Below are positions 21,851-34,365 of a stretch of DNA of 64,000 bases, piece after piece. The translations under genes and the position numbers were made by a program. The stretch is from NCBI GenBank assembly GCA_038373865.1, contig JAXGGA010003047.1, forward strand, positions 1 through 64,000, written 5' to 3'. The notes below the pieces were generated by a model, which did not search any database, had not been told where the DNA came from, and saw nothing but the letters and a program-made list of their open reading frames with translations. Position 1 is the first letter of the stretch. Each line of letters begins with the position of its first letter. Source of the DNA: Uloborus plumipes. Taxonomy: Eukaryota > Arthropoda > Arachnida > Araneae > Uloboridae.

Positions 21851-23250
21851 TTAACCTCAAATAAAAGTAAAAATTTCAGACAGTAGCTGTGGGGTTGCAA
21901 GAAACACTGCTAATATCGGTAATTCTTTCTTAAGATTACATAAGCCTCTTAAGCAGTTCTGTGTTAAAATCATACATAAGCTCACATTTTGGAATTACCA
22001 AAAGGAATTTCTTCAAATCCCTTTAAGACTTGTCTGCAAATTTTAACTTCTAGTCCATTCTCCTAATATTTTTTAAAATTAAGTAATCTGTACGAAACTA
22101 CATCTTTCACTCTTTAAAGATATTTTTTTTTTTGCTAATATGGCTGCAAAAAGAACACGGAGATTTAGATTGTACATTTTTTCCTACCCCCCTCCCCTCT
22201 CCCTAGTTTTTTTTTTTTTTTTTTTCAATTTTCTTAAAAGTATCATTTGTTCTCAAAGAAGATTGAATAATTTAACGGTTCAAAAAAAGTAACTTATATT
22301 TATGGGTAAGTCATACATTTAAGTTTGTTATCACAACTTGGCAACAGCTGTCATAATAGATTTTTTTAACGCTGTTGAAGGGTGAAATATGAATTTTATA
22401 AAACTACTAGAACTATCTTGGCGGACGAAACGTCCTTTTCCCCAGATTTCAGAAAAAGATTTCGAAAAAGATGGATACTTTTCCTTATCATTAGGATGAG
22501 AAGAAAATCATGATTCATGAATTCTTGTGACATGTTTCGCAAAAGATCTGCATTTTGTTTTTACACATTGATCCTAAATGCATTATCAGGAAATATTGAG
22601 CTTTGTTCTTTTATGGAAATTTTTGAAATTTTCTTAAAAGAACAAAGATTAGGACTAAAAGGTACAAAAGTCGCTCAGGTCAGGTTTTAAGCATGACTTC
22701 ATGATTATTGTTCAATTCCCATTTACAGGAGAAAGCTACATTTAACAAAGCATTAGTAACTTAAATATTTTTACTTTTCCCGAAATACATTTGTAACACA
22801 AAATAACAGGCTTAATATATAAAAGAAACTTCTTTGGAAAAGTGTTACATTTTTTTAACTTTGCATACAACGACCTAATATTAGAAGAATGTCGAACTAA
22901 AACAATAAAGACTGCCTCAGAATGAGGCGTTCTTTCTCAAAAATTAAGCTAATCAAATATTATTTCTTGTTAATTTCCTGAGCAATAGCCCACTGCAGAA
23001 TCAAAAGTTATTTCCTAGTCTTCCCAAGTTATTTCTTCCAGAAATTCACTTCCGTTATAAATGGAAGGAAAATATTACTTCTTCTTCCAGACGGGGAAAT
23101 TAAGTTAGCGCTAATTACAACGGTTAGCAACGAAAGGTGCTCAGTACAGGAAGTAAAATTACTCGTGACTTTATTAGAGTATGTCCCTGACAGCTAAAAA
23201 ATGATAAAGAACTCGATGTGAATTATAAGTGGTATTACATACTTTAGCAT
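21851..23250. other. A+T-rich DNA, nothing recognised
   Basis: No coding region or bounded repeat. Poly-T at about 22208-22225 and a short GCCTCAGAATGAGGC stem at about 22914 are the only visible structures. Confidence 0.45.
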
Positions 23251-23253
23251 ACA

Positions 23254-23530
23254 TGGTGAATCAAAAAGAGCCTGACTTTGAAAGCTTTTATGGAAAACTT
23301 ACAAAAGTAACGGGACAAAAAAAAACTCGCATAATGCTTTAGTTCATTAAAGCACCTAAAACAATTGAAGCAAATTGTTTTAGGTGCATTAATTAATCAA
23401 AAGTATTGAAAAAAAGTGAAAAAAAAAACTCAGTACGTGCTCAAGTTTTATCAATAATGTTTTAAATGGTCAGTGGTCCACCTTCAACAGCAAGTGCAAC
23501 ATTAACACATTGGTGGAGAACCCGACTATA
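23254..23530 (-). mobile_element. terminal fragment of a mariner-like element
   Basis: The plus strand begins with TACATGGTGAATCAAAAAGA, a typical mariner-type terminus. On the minus strand, just inside, a frame reads CVNVALAVEGGPLTI-like sequence near 23460-23515, resembling the C-terminal tail of these transposases. A 15-bp hairpin stem (GCACCTAAAACAATT and its inverse) sits at 23352-23388. The rest of the element is missing or unrecognisable. Confidence 0.4.
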
Positions 23531-25000
23531 CTTAGCAAATAAAGTTTAACACTAATTGATTGTGATCTTACTTCCAAATACAAAATTTAAGAAAATTTGG
23601 ATTAAAACTCTTACCATATCATAAGACCAAAATATTGCACAGATTCCCTATCACAACCAAAATTTATTTTCTGGGGGAGTGGAGGGAGAGTGGAAATATG
23701 ACTTAAAGGTGGAGCTCTAAGGGAGAAACTGACTCGAAAGACACCCAACGTTATGCCTTGCATAACCAACCTAGCAGTTAAAATTAGTTTCAAAATATTA
23801 CAAATTTAAGAGTGTAAGGAAAACAGCTAATGAGGAAAAAACGGAAAGAAAATCCTCAGCGTTTCAAAATTTAGAGTCACTATGTGTTTTTTCCTGTTTA
23901 ATTTTATTCAATATCATTTTAAAGATATTATGGTTTCCATCATTTTTTCTTAACTTAAAACTTTGTATACGTGTTTCTTTCTGATTTATATCTCGAAAAT
24001 ATATAAAATGTTGTCTCAGATTTTTAAATACACCTTAATTACCATTTCCCGTCATTCTACTTAAGTGAAGAACGAATAAAATAATATAATATAAACAACC
24101 GTTTGACGCAGCATAACCACTATAAGGGCTCTTACGCCTTTAAGTCTAAGTAAATCAAGAAAAAACAATCAAAAATTAAGACTCATCACTGAGCTACAAT
24201 GCCAGTTCTTACCACACAAATGTACATATATTTTATCTTACACTCTTTTAAATATTCGAAATTCTACAACAAAGCTTTTACTACAACGGAGTCCGAAGAT
24301 TAAAAACTTGAAAAATTGAAATGGTTCACCACTTGAAATCTTTTTATTTAACCCATTTATGCCCAGTAGCCTAAAAGCGAGACGGCTGTTAGTTACTGCA
24401 TACAAAACCTGTAATGGGGTTATTTTACTAAAGCTATTTATCACAAGTTAAATATTCCTTCTTCTTGAGAAAGCCAGTTAGAACCACTCTTTGGACATCA
24501 GAGTTTATTTATTGACAGCTATTTTCAGACAAATCAGTCAAGCAACGATCCAGCATGGGTAGCCTCAGAAAGTAAGTTTTTTTGCTAACTTATTTTTACT
24601 AAAATTAAACTATTTCAAATGATTTTCTTAAAATTGATCACAGATGCCTTCTGTAATGTTACTTTGCAAAAGTAAAGTGGAAGTAAGGTCGTATTTTGCG
24701 CTTATATCTGTAAAATATCCCATAAACAGGACGTTAAATAACTTAATAAATGTAGCAACGGCGAACTATTTTAAGCCTAAAATGTATGTAAACCATTCCT
24801 AGTAAGAGTTTTAAGTAGATAAAAATTGAAAAAAATTGTTTAAAAAAACTTGGGCATAAATGGATTAAATATTCACAAATCGTTCCCATTTTCTCTCGGA
24901 CTACAATCAAGAGCAATTTGCCAAAACTGCAGAACACTGCTCGTAAATTTCTGTGAATGATTATACGAGAATGGCGCGAGAATAATCTGCAGTAGAAGAC
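23531..25000. other. A+T-rich DNA, nothing recognised
   Basis: No gene or bounded repeat was seen. Confidence 0.45.
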
Positions 25001-25004
25001 AGCC

Positions 25005-25145
25005 GGGGAGAATATTTATGGCGTTGTCATTCACGTCTAGAATTTTGTTCTCCCATTTGAGACAAGCCACGCGAGAACGGAAACTTTCCCCAGTGTGAAA
25101 CTCTAACGGTATGAAATATGAGTTTTCCATGAATGTTATCGGATT
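25005..25145 (+). repeat. dispersed repeat H, copy 1
   Basis: Shares with 33765-33905 the ordered blocks GAATATTTATGGSGTTGTCA, TTTTGTTCTCCCATTTG, GACAAGCC, GAACRGAAACTTTCC and ATGAAATATGAG. Weaker relatives lie near 18690-18790 and 27340-27420. No coding capacity is evident and the class is unknown. Confidence 0.7.
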
Positions 25146-25149
25146 TGAA

Positions 25150-26899
25150 GACAAATGTTTCTTGAAAGTTGTAAGAAGTTTTTTTTTCCTAGCAATCGCA
25201 TTTATCGGTTTTTATGTTGTTTTAAGTGACACAGATAATGCTGTGTCATCACGCCATGCACTTTGATTTGCCAATACTTAGCTTTTTTTTTTAAATTTTT
25301 TGGCCAAAAGATATTTGAGGATGCGGTGCTCAGAGAAAGAGTTATGCCTAGCTATTTTCAGTGTAAGCAAAATCTTCCTTCTATATGCGACACGAATAAG
25401 CATCAAATGAAACTTATACTAAATTATTTTGGTTAAAGTAATAAGATTTTACAAGTATTTGTGCGAAAATAATCGTGAGAATTAAGTTATTTAGGGTACA
25501 TTGACAAGTAAGTTAACACCTCGTAATTTTTACTAAAAATATGGTTTTAAAATATAGATAGATTTACAGTTGTCACTTTTTTCTATATATTTCCAGAAAG
25601 AAAACTACTTCGGGCACTTTTCTTTCAACCCCGCAAAAGAGCAGAAACATCATGATCCCAAATTTTTAAAGTAAAAACATTTATCATTTAAAATATTTTT
25701 ACTAAAATATTAATCCCAAAGAATACCAATTAATTAAATTTCACGTTTTCGTGTATTTGTAAATTTACATTTTCAGCAATTTTTGTACTTAAAATAATAT
25801 GCATTATTATTCATACAAAATAGTGCATTAAATGAAATTTGTTATAATTTTTGTAGTAGTAGTTTATATAATAATGAATGAAAAAACCTCTTCATTTAAG
25901 GTATCTCACCACCTTGAGAGGTCGATTTTCGACTAAAATTTCAAAAAAAAAATTATGGTTGATTTAGAAAATATGAACTTTTTTCTTTCGGAAACTTTTT
26001 GAATTTTGTTTCTACCATTATTTGAAGCGGAGATAAAGTCATTTTAATATGGCTCAACGGCTGTTTTTTGTAAAAGAAGTAGAACCTAAAGTTCAAAATT
26101 AAAACATAAATTACAGGATAGTTCAACTCTAATTATTGGTTTTAAAAAAATTAAAAATAGTAAAACATTATAGCTGGACCGTAACAGAGTCTGAAGAAGA
26201 TGTAGTTGGTCATGGTGCTATTTAAATTGATATGGGCCGCAATGCGCGTCATATGTTTGACTAAAAGCCTTTGATTGCATTTATCTCAGAATCGATTTTT
26301 CGTTGTTATTATTTGTCGACAAATTCCATAAATCTGTAAATTATTAATAGTTTTGCTTGAAACTTACCATGTGGCTTTATATTGATATTGTGGAAGCCTG
26401 AACTAGAGTTATAGCTCTAAAGTAAAATACACTAGATTTGTACTAATTTAATTACTGTAACACTTACGAAATTACCAATATTTTCATATCTACGGTACGT
26501 TTATAAGCATATCTCCAAATTAGTGATAACTATAACTTAAATTCTAGTTCAGGCCCTAGATTGTATTATTGTGAATCTATAAACAAAACTGTTAATTTTC
26601 ATGCATAATTACGGTTGTGACAGCCCACTTAGTATTGATTGATTTTCAGGCTAAAATACACCAAATTTGCCCCATTGCTACAAAGTATATAATATTTGGC
26701 AGTATTTATTATTTTTTGCGACTATTTTTATGCCCCTTTTTCTAAAAACACCAAAGAAATAAATGTTGTGTCATTTTTTTTAAAAAAAAAATGTCCGAAC
26801 GTTGTGAGAGATATCTTTAAAGTATTTTCTGTACAATAAAATATTTTCTGACGATTTAAGAAATAGAGGCGAAATTGTTCAAATTTCTACTTTTGTCGT

Positions 26900-26937
<38 letters not shown>

Positions 26938-27790
26938 TTGCAAATGTGCTCTGTCCAGCCGAAATTCAATTGAGTATGAGGTGCGGCCGTCTGTGGAAAA
27001 AAGGTTAAGTACCACTGTCTTATACGAGCCGAAAAGGAGTAAATTTTAAATATACTATGAGTGAAATCACGTTACGACGAATACCAATATTGCAAAAGAT
27101 CCGTTTCAAGGAAATAAATGCTCAGATTTCTTTTAACTGCCATTACATTGCTTGAAGTTCATTACGACAGAATTTCGGTTACAACGAGCTAAAGCTGCGA
27201 TCCTTTGATGTTTATTGCGACAAGATTCTACTTTATTAAACTTGAAAACGTCACAAATTTTGGACACTTCTGTTCAGACCAGAGACACTTTGTCATGAAG
27301 TGTCTAAATCAGCCTACTTTCTTTTCACTGCAATGAAAGGGAAAGAATATTTATGAGGTTGTCATTTCTGTCGAAAATTCCGTTTCACCGTTTGACACAA
27401 ACTTCTTGAAATAAAAGTTTATTTCTTCCTGTCTTTACACAAAATATAAATAGGAATTTGATTTTATCAAAACTAGAACGGGTTGGCAAACATTCTTGCC
27501 AAGTTTCAGTACTCTAAGTTGATATATCTCTGAATAAGATTTGATCAAGTATGTATCAAATCGATACAAGTTAAGTGAAATTCTAAGTTATTGATTAATT
27601 ATATAAACAAAAATGTTGCTAGTATTTGTGCAGTAAAAAGTGTAGTCACAACAACTCTCTATTTATGACATCTCGTGTTCGTTACATCTAAGAACCATAT
27701 TTTTAGCATTTCAACAGCGTTACAAAGCAAATGAAACAAAAAGCAGACAAGATTTTAGAGCTAAACATTTTTTCTTAATTAAGTGCAATT
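25150..27790. other. A+T-rich DNA with a long poly-T tract
   Basis: A T run of about 34 bases lies at 26901-26934. A weak relative of repeat H is near 27340-27420. Nothing else could be supported. Confidence 0.45.
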
Positions 27791-27793
27791 GGA

Positions 27794-28290
27794 ATGTTGT
27801 CTATATTTTTAAATGTATGTATGTATATACATTTATATATACATTTGCTTATATGTTTGTTCCTTATACAAATCCAGTTTTCGTCGGATTTTTATCAAAC
27901 TTGGCACAGAGGTTCCTTGATTCACTGGAATTTACATAGGCGGTATTTTGAAACTTTGAAAAAATCCAAAAAGCTCAGCATTATAATTTTTTGTCTCAAA
28001 ATGGCAATTTTCGTTCAATTTTGAATATATAGCGTTTTTGAGATAAGCCTTTAAGCATACAAATTGATAAAATTCGGCACATTTAAATATGAGTATTTTC
28101 CAACAAAGATTACGATTAACAATGAATGATCAATTTTAGGCTCACCTATTTCATTTTAGCATGAAATAAGTTAAAATCAATTATAGTTCATTTTCTAATT
28201 ACCTTGGAACGTTGACACAATTATTGTACGATACAGAAAAATTAGAGGTTACCCGTGCAACGCCGGGTAATAAGCGTGTTGTTTCGATTA
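27794..28290 (+). repeat. dispersed repeat of a common arthropod type
   Basis: Contains the phrase TTTTCGTCGGATTTTTATCA followed by AACTTGGCACAGAGG, and ends near a short hairpin ACCCG...CGGGT at 28251-28268 (GTGCAACGC loop). Such phrases are widespread in arthropod repeats from memory. A Helitron-like 3' hairpin is possible, but no CTRR terminus follows, so the class stays open. Confidence 0.35.
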
Positions 28291-28484
28291 AAACAGTATA
28301 AATATGTTACATTGTACTAATAGAATTCAAACCCTTACAAGATCTTTAAGAAACATAATCTTTCACTATAAAACTAATACTGGAAAAGAATCGTCTCTAG
28401 AGAGGAGACATTTAAAATTGATACAAAAGAAAAACATAATTCTCACAACACAAAAGAAACACACACATGCACTTAAGGGTGGTC

Positions 28485-28830
28485 ACAAGTAACATGGGGG
28501 AAAAAAATTTCAACTGATCTTTTGTGGCACCCCCTTAAAATGTACCAATAGACTAGAAAATGGGATTTGCAAAGCTTTAGCTTAGTCGGACTTTATTAAT
28601 ACGTGCCTCAAAGAGGGTAAAGTTAAGAAAAACAGCGATTTTAAGCCAAAAATTGCAGTTTTTCCTCTGTAAAACCAAAACTATTCATCTTAGAAGCTTT
28701 ATTTTGATCTCATTTTATAGGAAATTTTATTTTTTTAAGTCTAACCTCATTTAAAGTTTCGAAAAAAAATGTTTGAATATTTTTCAGAATTTTTCAAGTT
28801 AGGCTGCAGCGTAAATCCTCGAAATTGCTT
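28485..28830 (+). repeat. 341-bp subterminal unit, left copy
   Basis: Begins CAAGTAACATGGGGG, includes CAAAGAGGGTAAAGTTA and ends GCAGCGTAAATCCTCGAAATT. It is inverted relative to the two right-hand copies. Confidence 0.8.
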
Positions 28831-29703
28831 AGAAAAAATAAATCATTAAAATGTAAATTAATAAGTTCTTTTAGTAAATTTGATGAAATCTACTTATTAC
28901 GTTGACTTTTCAGAGAAAAAAGAGCAATATTATCACGAATATATAATAAATTTATATCTTTGAAGCTCATAGATAGAATAAATAACTGCGAGTAAAGTTT
29001 ATGAAATGAGCAATTCAAGCCACAAATGAAGGGCTTGGAGGATGAAGGAGCTAAGTTACATTTTAAAAAATGAGCAATCTCTACAATGGTAAGCAATGGA
29101 TACGGGTGAGCAAATAAAACTTGGTACATTAAACAGTAGATATCAATAGACCAATTTCATACGCACACTAATGACAAAACCAGAAACAACAACAACAATA
29201 AAACTTTAAACTTTAATTAATCGCAATTTATGTTTTTTTTGTCACTTAACCCTTTCATCTCCAACCTCTTCAAATACGAAACGCTGCTTTCCTCCTTAGC
29301 GGTCAGAGCTGAATATTAGCTTAAAAATCTCTGCCTTGTTAGGGCTTTCGACACCCCTGGGGAAGCGAGAAAACTATGATTCCCCATTATCGAAAGGTGC
29401 AATCGCCATGTCTATTGTGGGAAGGCCGAGAAATCATGAAGACACCCCACTAAATAAGGTATTCATAGTTGTTCTCTTTGCAAGTCTTCAAGCAACTAGT
29501 TTGGGACACAATCCTCGAGATTTAATAGAGAATGGCTCTACCTTCGATTTCCAGAGATCAAAAGCATGAATTTAAGTCAGAACGACAATTTTTAATAGCA
29601 AAATATCTCATCAAATTGCAGGTTCCAAGTTACCCCCTTATCTTATCTTTTATCATTAGAACTTGAGTTAAATTAAACTGATGTTCAGAAAAGCTTCAAG
29701 TAA

Positions 29704-29901
29704 CCAAAGGGAGCTCTCATTTTTTGTGAAAAAGCCAAGTTGCCAACCAATCTAAAACCTGTTACAAACCTAAAAAAACTGTATGGTGAGAGGAGAAAGC
29801 TGCGAAGAATGCTGAGAGATCCACAAAAATGCCATTCAAAACCAAAGAGTTTAGGATTTTCCTTTGATAACCAGTTTGATGTTTCTCATCGGGATTCGTA
29901 G
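29704..29901 (+). pseudogene. decayed coding block, possible transposon-linked protein
   Basis: A 65-codon open frame without a start Met reads IFCEKAKLPTNLKPV, NLKKLYGERRKLRR and FSFDNQFDVSHRDS before a stop at 29899. I recall uncharacterised arthropod proteins with the order FWxKARIPT, KLExLYxEWxxL and LFDIAHAD, which this follows. The match is from memory. It lies centrally in the 28476-31625 element and may be part of its lost gene. Confidence 0.4.
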
Positions 29902-31039
29902 AACGGATAGTAGCAGTTACAGAAGAGACATTAAGTATTGACCGTCAAATTTAATTTTCAGTAGAAACGTCATACCCTTTTGTAGACAGCAATTTCGTCA
30001 ACAAAGATTTAATCTTATCAAAAATCGATTTAAGGATTTAGAAGGAGCTGTTGTTTATTGGGATAAGAAATCTCTTAGTTTTTACTTAATAAAAACAATT
30101 TAGAGGCTAGCCATTTTGATAACTAGTGGTGTTGAAGAGCAGATGATTGGTGTTCCCATCTTTAAAAACAGCACTGGCGTGTATAAGTAAGCGCTGTACA
30201 TTCAGTAGTTGAGCATTGGGGCTCAGTTTAAAAAATTTAGGGAATGTATTTTGATATCACTGCTGAAAATAATGGTAGCTTTAAGGAAACCTGCGTTGTT
30301 ACAGAAATATCTTCCGTATTCAGCATGTTGCCACCGCATCTTAGAAGTTGTTTTAAAAGCAGTTTTTAAGCAACTTAGGCGAAAATTGAAACTTTCTTGT
30401 TGGGAAATTAAATAGCGGCAGCCTAGGGACGATTACAATATATATCCCTATAAATCGCGCAAAAACCAATTTTATACTGAAGGTAAAAGTGTAATGGTGT
30501 TCAATGACACAGCTGAAAGATGTGTAAAATTAATTCCAGGCTTCGGTTCCTCTTTGACGAAAGACAAAGAGCCATGGTAGCTTTTACTACAAGTTAATGC
30601 TGTATGCTAAATGCAGGCACAGTTTTCCACATTTATTAAAAGGTATCCCATTCAAGTCATCATCAACTTAATTTGTATTGTATGTAAAGAGTAGTAAAAT
30701 AATGTTATATAATTTAACAGTATAAGTATAAATAACAGTATAAGTGGTGCATCAAAGCTTTTATTTAACTCTTTGCTTTCCCTCTTAATCACTTAATTCC
30801 TCTATTTTAACAGAGGAATTTGTTTTATTTATTTCTAAAGTGCCGCGAAAACATCCCTTTTTTAATTGATAAACTAAATCCAAAAATAAGCAATTAAATG
30901 TAATTGAATATTGTAATGCTTTTAGGTTTTTGCAAGAAAAGTCCTCATTTTTATTATACTCTACGATTTAACCTGAAAAATGCCAAATAAATACTCTGGA
31001 CACGTTAACAAAAATGAATGAGATAGCACTTAACTAGAA

Positions 31040-31625
31040 TAAATATTCCTACAAAATGAGACCAAAATAAAGCTTCTAGGATCAGTAGTTTTGGTTTTAC
31101 AGAGGAAAAACTACGATTTTTGGCTAAAAATCGCTGTTTTTCGTAACTTTACCCTCTTTGAGACACGTGTTAATATTATCTGACAAAGCAAAAACTTTGC
31201 AAATCTCATTTTCTAGTTTATTGGCACATTTTAGGAGGGTGCATCAAAAGATTAGTTGAAAAAAAAATTTCCCCATGTTACTTGCAATTTCGAGGATTTA
31301 CGCTGCAACCTGACTTGTGAAAATTCTGAAAAATATTCAATCATTTTTTTCGAAACTTTAAATAAGATTAGACTTAAAGAAAATAAAATTTCCTACAAAA
31401 TGAGACCAAAATAAAGCTTCTAGGATCAATAGTTTTGGTTTTACAGAGTAAAAACTACGATTTTTGGCTAAAAATCGCTGTTTTTCTTAACTGTACCCTC
31501 TTTGCGACACGTGTTAATACTATCCGATTAAGGTAAAACTTTGCAAATCTCATTTTCTAGCCTATTGGCACATTTTCGGGGGGTGCCGCAAAAGAAATTC
31601 GAAAATTGATTTTTGTGATCACCCT
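31040..31625 (-). repeat. 341-bp subterminal units, two tandem right copies
   Basis: The phrase ACAAAATGAGACCAAAATAA occurs at about 31051 and again at about 31394, a period near 341 bp. Both copies carry TTTTTGGCTAAAAATCGCTG and are inverted relative to 28485-28830. The second copy ends at the outer inverted terminus. Confidence 0.8.
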
Positions 31626-32395
31626 ATGCACATACAGGATGTATCCAAAACCAGAACCGAAATCTCAAGAGACCGAAATATTTGAAGATAAGGACTTCGA
31701 ACCAATTAGAAGAGGTTAATTGCTCATTATAAAACAGTACCACTAACCAGCGTTAATTTAGGAGTATTTCCAACTGCAGAAAATGTGCACAAAATTGAGT
31801 TCTCGACCTTGGGGCAGTTCAGTACATGCATTGGTTTTATTGCTGTTTTTGATATTTTTAATTTAATATTCGCTCCTCATATTTGTTCGAAATAATTTTT
31901 CATAATTAATGCACATTTTGCACAGAATTATAAATATACCAACGAAGCAATTTGTTTTTGACCCTCTTTTGAGAAAGTTCTAATACCGGTATTCCGCTTT
32001 AAAAATACAGAATACTGATATTGCATTTTGGGTTCAGTATTGCAAAAACCATTTTAGACATTGTTGAGCATTGAAGCCTATAACTGTTCAGTGAATATTT
32101 ATTGCGACTTTATCTCTTATTTATTTCTATCGCAGAATTTATCTTTAACAAAATTAATATTTATGCATTAACAGGAATTTAAAACCTATTTATATAAAAC
32201 AAATGTTTTTCTTAGACATCTCTATGAAGAATACAGTATCCTCTTTAATAAAGCTTCCTGACTTGGAAGCTGAGAAATAACGATTGGTCTCTCACAGTTC
32301 GTCAGTCTCTGCGTTTCTGAGCGCGATATAGTTTACGCTATATGGGAATATCGGCAACATGTGCTACATGTTGACAGCAAGCAATGTTTGAAGTA

Positions 32396-33195
32396 CAGCC
32401 ATAGAAAAAAAAAAAACAGTCTGAAAAATTCAGCTGCTACACTTGCTAAAAAGAAAAGGTGTCTTCTGACAGGGATTGAAGGCTTGTTTCAAACTATGTG
32501 AATAAAATGAGGAAAGGGGCCATATACAAAGTGAAATGAACTCAAAGTCTGAATTTTCAAATAGGAACCCCTATATTTGGCTACATAAAAAGGTGCGGTT
32601 GGCCAAAAGTAAGCTGGGTACCAAGCGCCCTTACTTTAGGACCAGTAGAACAAAAGTTATGAACGTACAAAGATTTGGGGACCACCACCACATATAAAAT
32701 GCTACTTTCAAGGTCAAAGTTTACAAAGAGTAGACGAATCATATTTTTTCGAAGAAATTAACTAAAGCTACTCGCTATAATACGTTTGCTTTTTGCAATT
32801 ATTCTATCTTTTGGATTAAACAAAGATAGGTGCATACTTTTATCTAAGCGCTAACGCAGGCAGCACATACCTCCTGGAGAGAGCTTACGTTTCAAAAGTC
32901 TGTGTATTCATATAACTACTGTATTAGAATTGGCAATAATGTTAAAACCGTGCCCTATAGTTTAAAAAAACGCCGAACTGCCACAGATTATTTTGAATAA
33001 GCTTCCAAGATGCCACATTTTCCTGTGAAAATCAAGTATCTACATAAACAGTTTTCTGAATTGCTGCATGTTGCATGTAGGCATTCTTGTCATTATTGGT
33101 CAAAAAATTGGATTGTCCACCAGTTTTAAAATTTACTCAGCAGTTTTATTAACTGTTTACAGTAATTATTACTGTTGAAAACGAAATCTATGAGT
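32396..33195 (+). mobile_element. family F element, 3' truncated copy
   Basis: TA (32394-32395) precedes the terminus CAGCCATAGAAAAAAAA, matching the F TIR CAGTCATAGAAAAAAAA. The body follows the F order: GAACTCAAAGTCTGAATTTT, GGACCAGTAGAACAAAAGTT, GGGGACCACCACCACAT and CTCCTGGAGAGAGCTTACG. Similarity stops near 33195, so about half is missing. F has no recognisable protein and appears non-autonomous. Confidence 0.75.
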
Positions 33196-33764
33196 ATATA
33201 TAGGCCAATCCAACGATGCATATTATTAGGTGGTGGAGGGAGGTTATTCCCCTCAATTAAGCCGAATGCACCACAAATGAGGTTAATTTAAAAATAACTA
33301 ATTCGAAATTCATTGTTCTAGGTGCAGTTTACTGGGATACGTTCGAACTTTGTGAAAAGTTTCAGGTCTGCAGGTGCTTCTAGCCGTCGGCGTCGGTTAC
33401 AAATAAACATACAAACAGAGCCCGTCATCTTTATATATATTTTAATAACATCTCTTGCATGCTTCTTTGTTTGCAGTTATACTAGAGAAGTCGTTTTAGT
33501 TAAAGAAGAAAAGGAAGACTAAAAGAAAGAAAGTGATTTCGAGTTTTCCACTATAATGTGGACTTTTAAGAAATTAAATTTTTTAACTACATCTTAGTAG
33601 CAGCAAGCTCTTTAATTTTATTAATTAAAAAAGACTTCATTCGTCTCAAAGTCTGTCTTGGTTCTGGTAAAAAGCACTTTTAAACAACGACTCAACGCCG
33701 TTTCAACCACTCACTTAGCGATAACAAAAATTGTGCAAGTTATTCCATAACAAAAGACAGAATA
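33196..33764. other. A+T-rich DNA, nothing firm
   Basis: A stretch at 33322-33440 with GCTTCTAGCCGTCGGCGTCG is less A+T-rich than its surroundings. It resembles repeat sequence, but I could not assign it. Confidence 0.35.
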
Positions 33765-33905
33765 AGTAGAAGAATATTTATGGGGTTGTCACATGGCTGT
33801 CTAAAGTTTTGTTCTCCCATTTGTGACAAGCCGAACGAGAACAGAAACTTTCCCAGTGCACTCTAACCATATGAAATATGAGAATTCGATGGATCTTATC
33901 GATAT
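33765..33905 (+). repeat. dispersed repeat H, copy 2
   Basis: Collinear with 25005-25145 (see there): GAATATTTATGGGGTTGTCA, TTTTGTTCTCCCATTTGTG, GAGAACAGAAACTTTCC, ATGAAATATGAG. Confidence 0.7.
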
Positions 33906-34092
33906 TGCACCTGCAAGACATCGCTCTTTGGAACTTCGTAAAAGTTTCTGAAAGAAGCATTGATTTGCTTCATTGCTATGATTTTTGACAAAAACAATAT
34001 CTCACTCTCGGACGCTCGGATATACAAACTCATGTGTAAAAATAGACCACGTTTAAAAAGTAACAATAAATACGAATAAAAGAGTTTAAAAC

Positions 34093-34143
34093 TCAGCAAA
34101 CAGCTGTTTCGGGACTATAAACTGCAAGCCCCGTCATCAGTTC
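34093..34143 (-). ncRNA. hammerhead-ribozyme-like motif, left arm
   Basis: Read on the minus strand: core CTGATGA (34140-34134), a stem II formed by GGGGCT and AGTCCC, then GAAAC, a short AC...GT stem III with an AGCT loop, and a T at the cleavage position. CTGATGA and GAAA are the two invariant hammerhead core blocks. One extra C sits between the core and stem II, and stem I is weak, so activity is unproven. Confidence 0.5.
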
Positions 34144-34213
34144 AAGTGAATTCACTTGACAAGTGAACTCACTTGTCAGACTTTGGCATGTGAGCCTGTC
34201 TTTTTATTTTTAT

Positions 34214-34262
34214 GCATTGATGATGGGGCTTGCAGTTTATAGTCCCGAAACAGCTGTTTGCT
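34214..34262 (+). ncRNA. hammerhead-ribozyme-like motif, right arm
   Basis: Stem I strand GCA (34214-34216), core TTGATGA (34217-34223, one change from CTGATGA), stem II GGGGCT with AGTCCC (34225-34230 and 34241-34246), GAAA (34247-34250), minimal stem III AC-AGCT-GT, T at 34258, then TGC pairing back to GCA. Short stem III with a four-base loop is what is described for Penelope-associated hammerheads. Confidence 0.5.
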
Positions 34263-34365
34263 GAGTTTTAAACTCTTTTATTTGTATTTATTTGTACTTT
34301 TTAAACGTTGTCTATGTTGACACATTTTTTAGTACAAAGTTTTCGACTGCTGTTTTTCAATTATA

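Larger units (their letters stand above)
28476..31625. mobile_element. 3.15-kb region bounded by inverted ends AGGGTGGTCACAA
   Basis: The left boundary is AGGGTGGTCACAA at 28476 and the right is the inverse TTGTGATCACCCT ending at 31625. Just inside are inverted copies of a ~341-bp unit: one on the left and two in tandem on the right. Between them, 29704-29901 holds a decayed coding block. This layout suits a DNA transposon with subterminal repeats, possibly once autonomous. A target duplication was not identified. Confidence 0.5.
34036..34361. mobile_element. 326-bp inverted-repeat retroelement-like insertion with 15-bp target duplication
   Basis: The 15-bp sequence TATACAAACTCATGT occurs directly on both sides (34021-34035 and 34362-34376) without a mismatch. 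The insert is a near-palindrome of two ~100-bp arms, each with a hammerhead-like core, around a spacer with its own GTGAATTCAC-type stem. Penelope-like retroelements are known to carry hammerhead ribozymes, to form partial inverted copies and to leave variable target duplications, so a Penelope-like origin is my inference. It interrupts the end of the Tc1 relic at 34366-35150. Confidence 0.75.

Noticed and set aside
26901..26934. Poly-T run as the tail of a minus-strand retroposon
   Set aside because: No identifiable retroposon body or duplication adjoins it; similar runs are common across the window.
34036..34361. A simple stem-loop terminator or plain MITE
   Set aside because: The 15-bp duplication and hammerhead-like order fit neither; terminal inverted repeats alone do not explain it.
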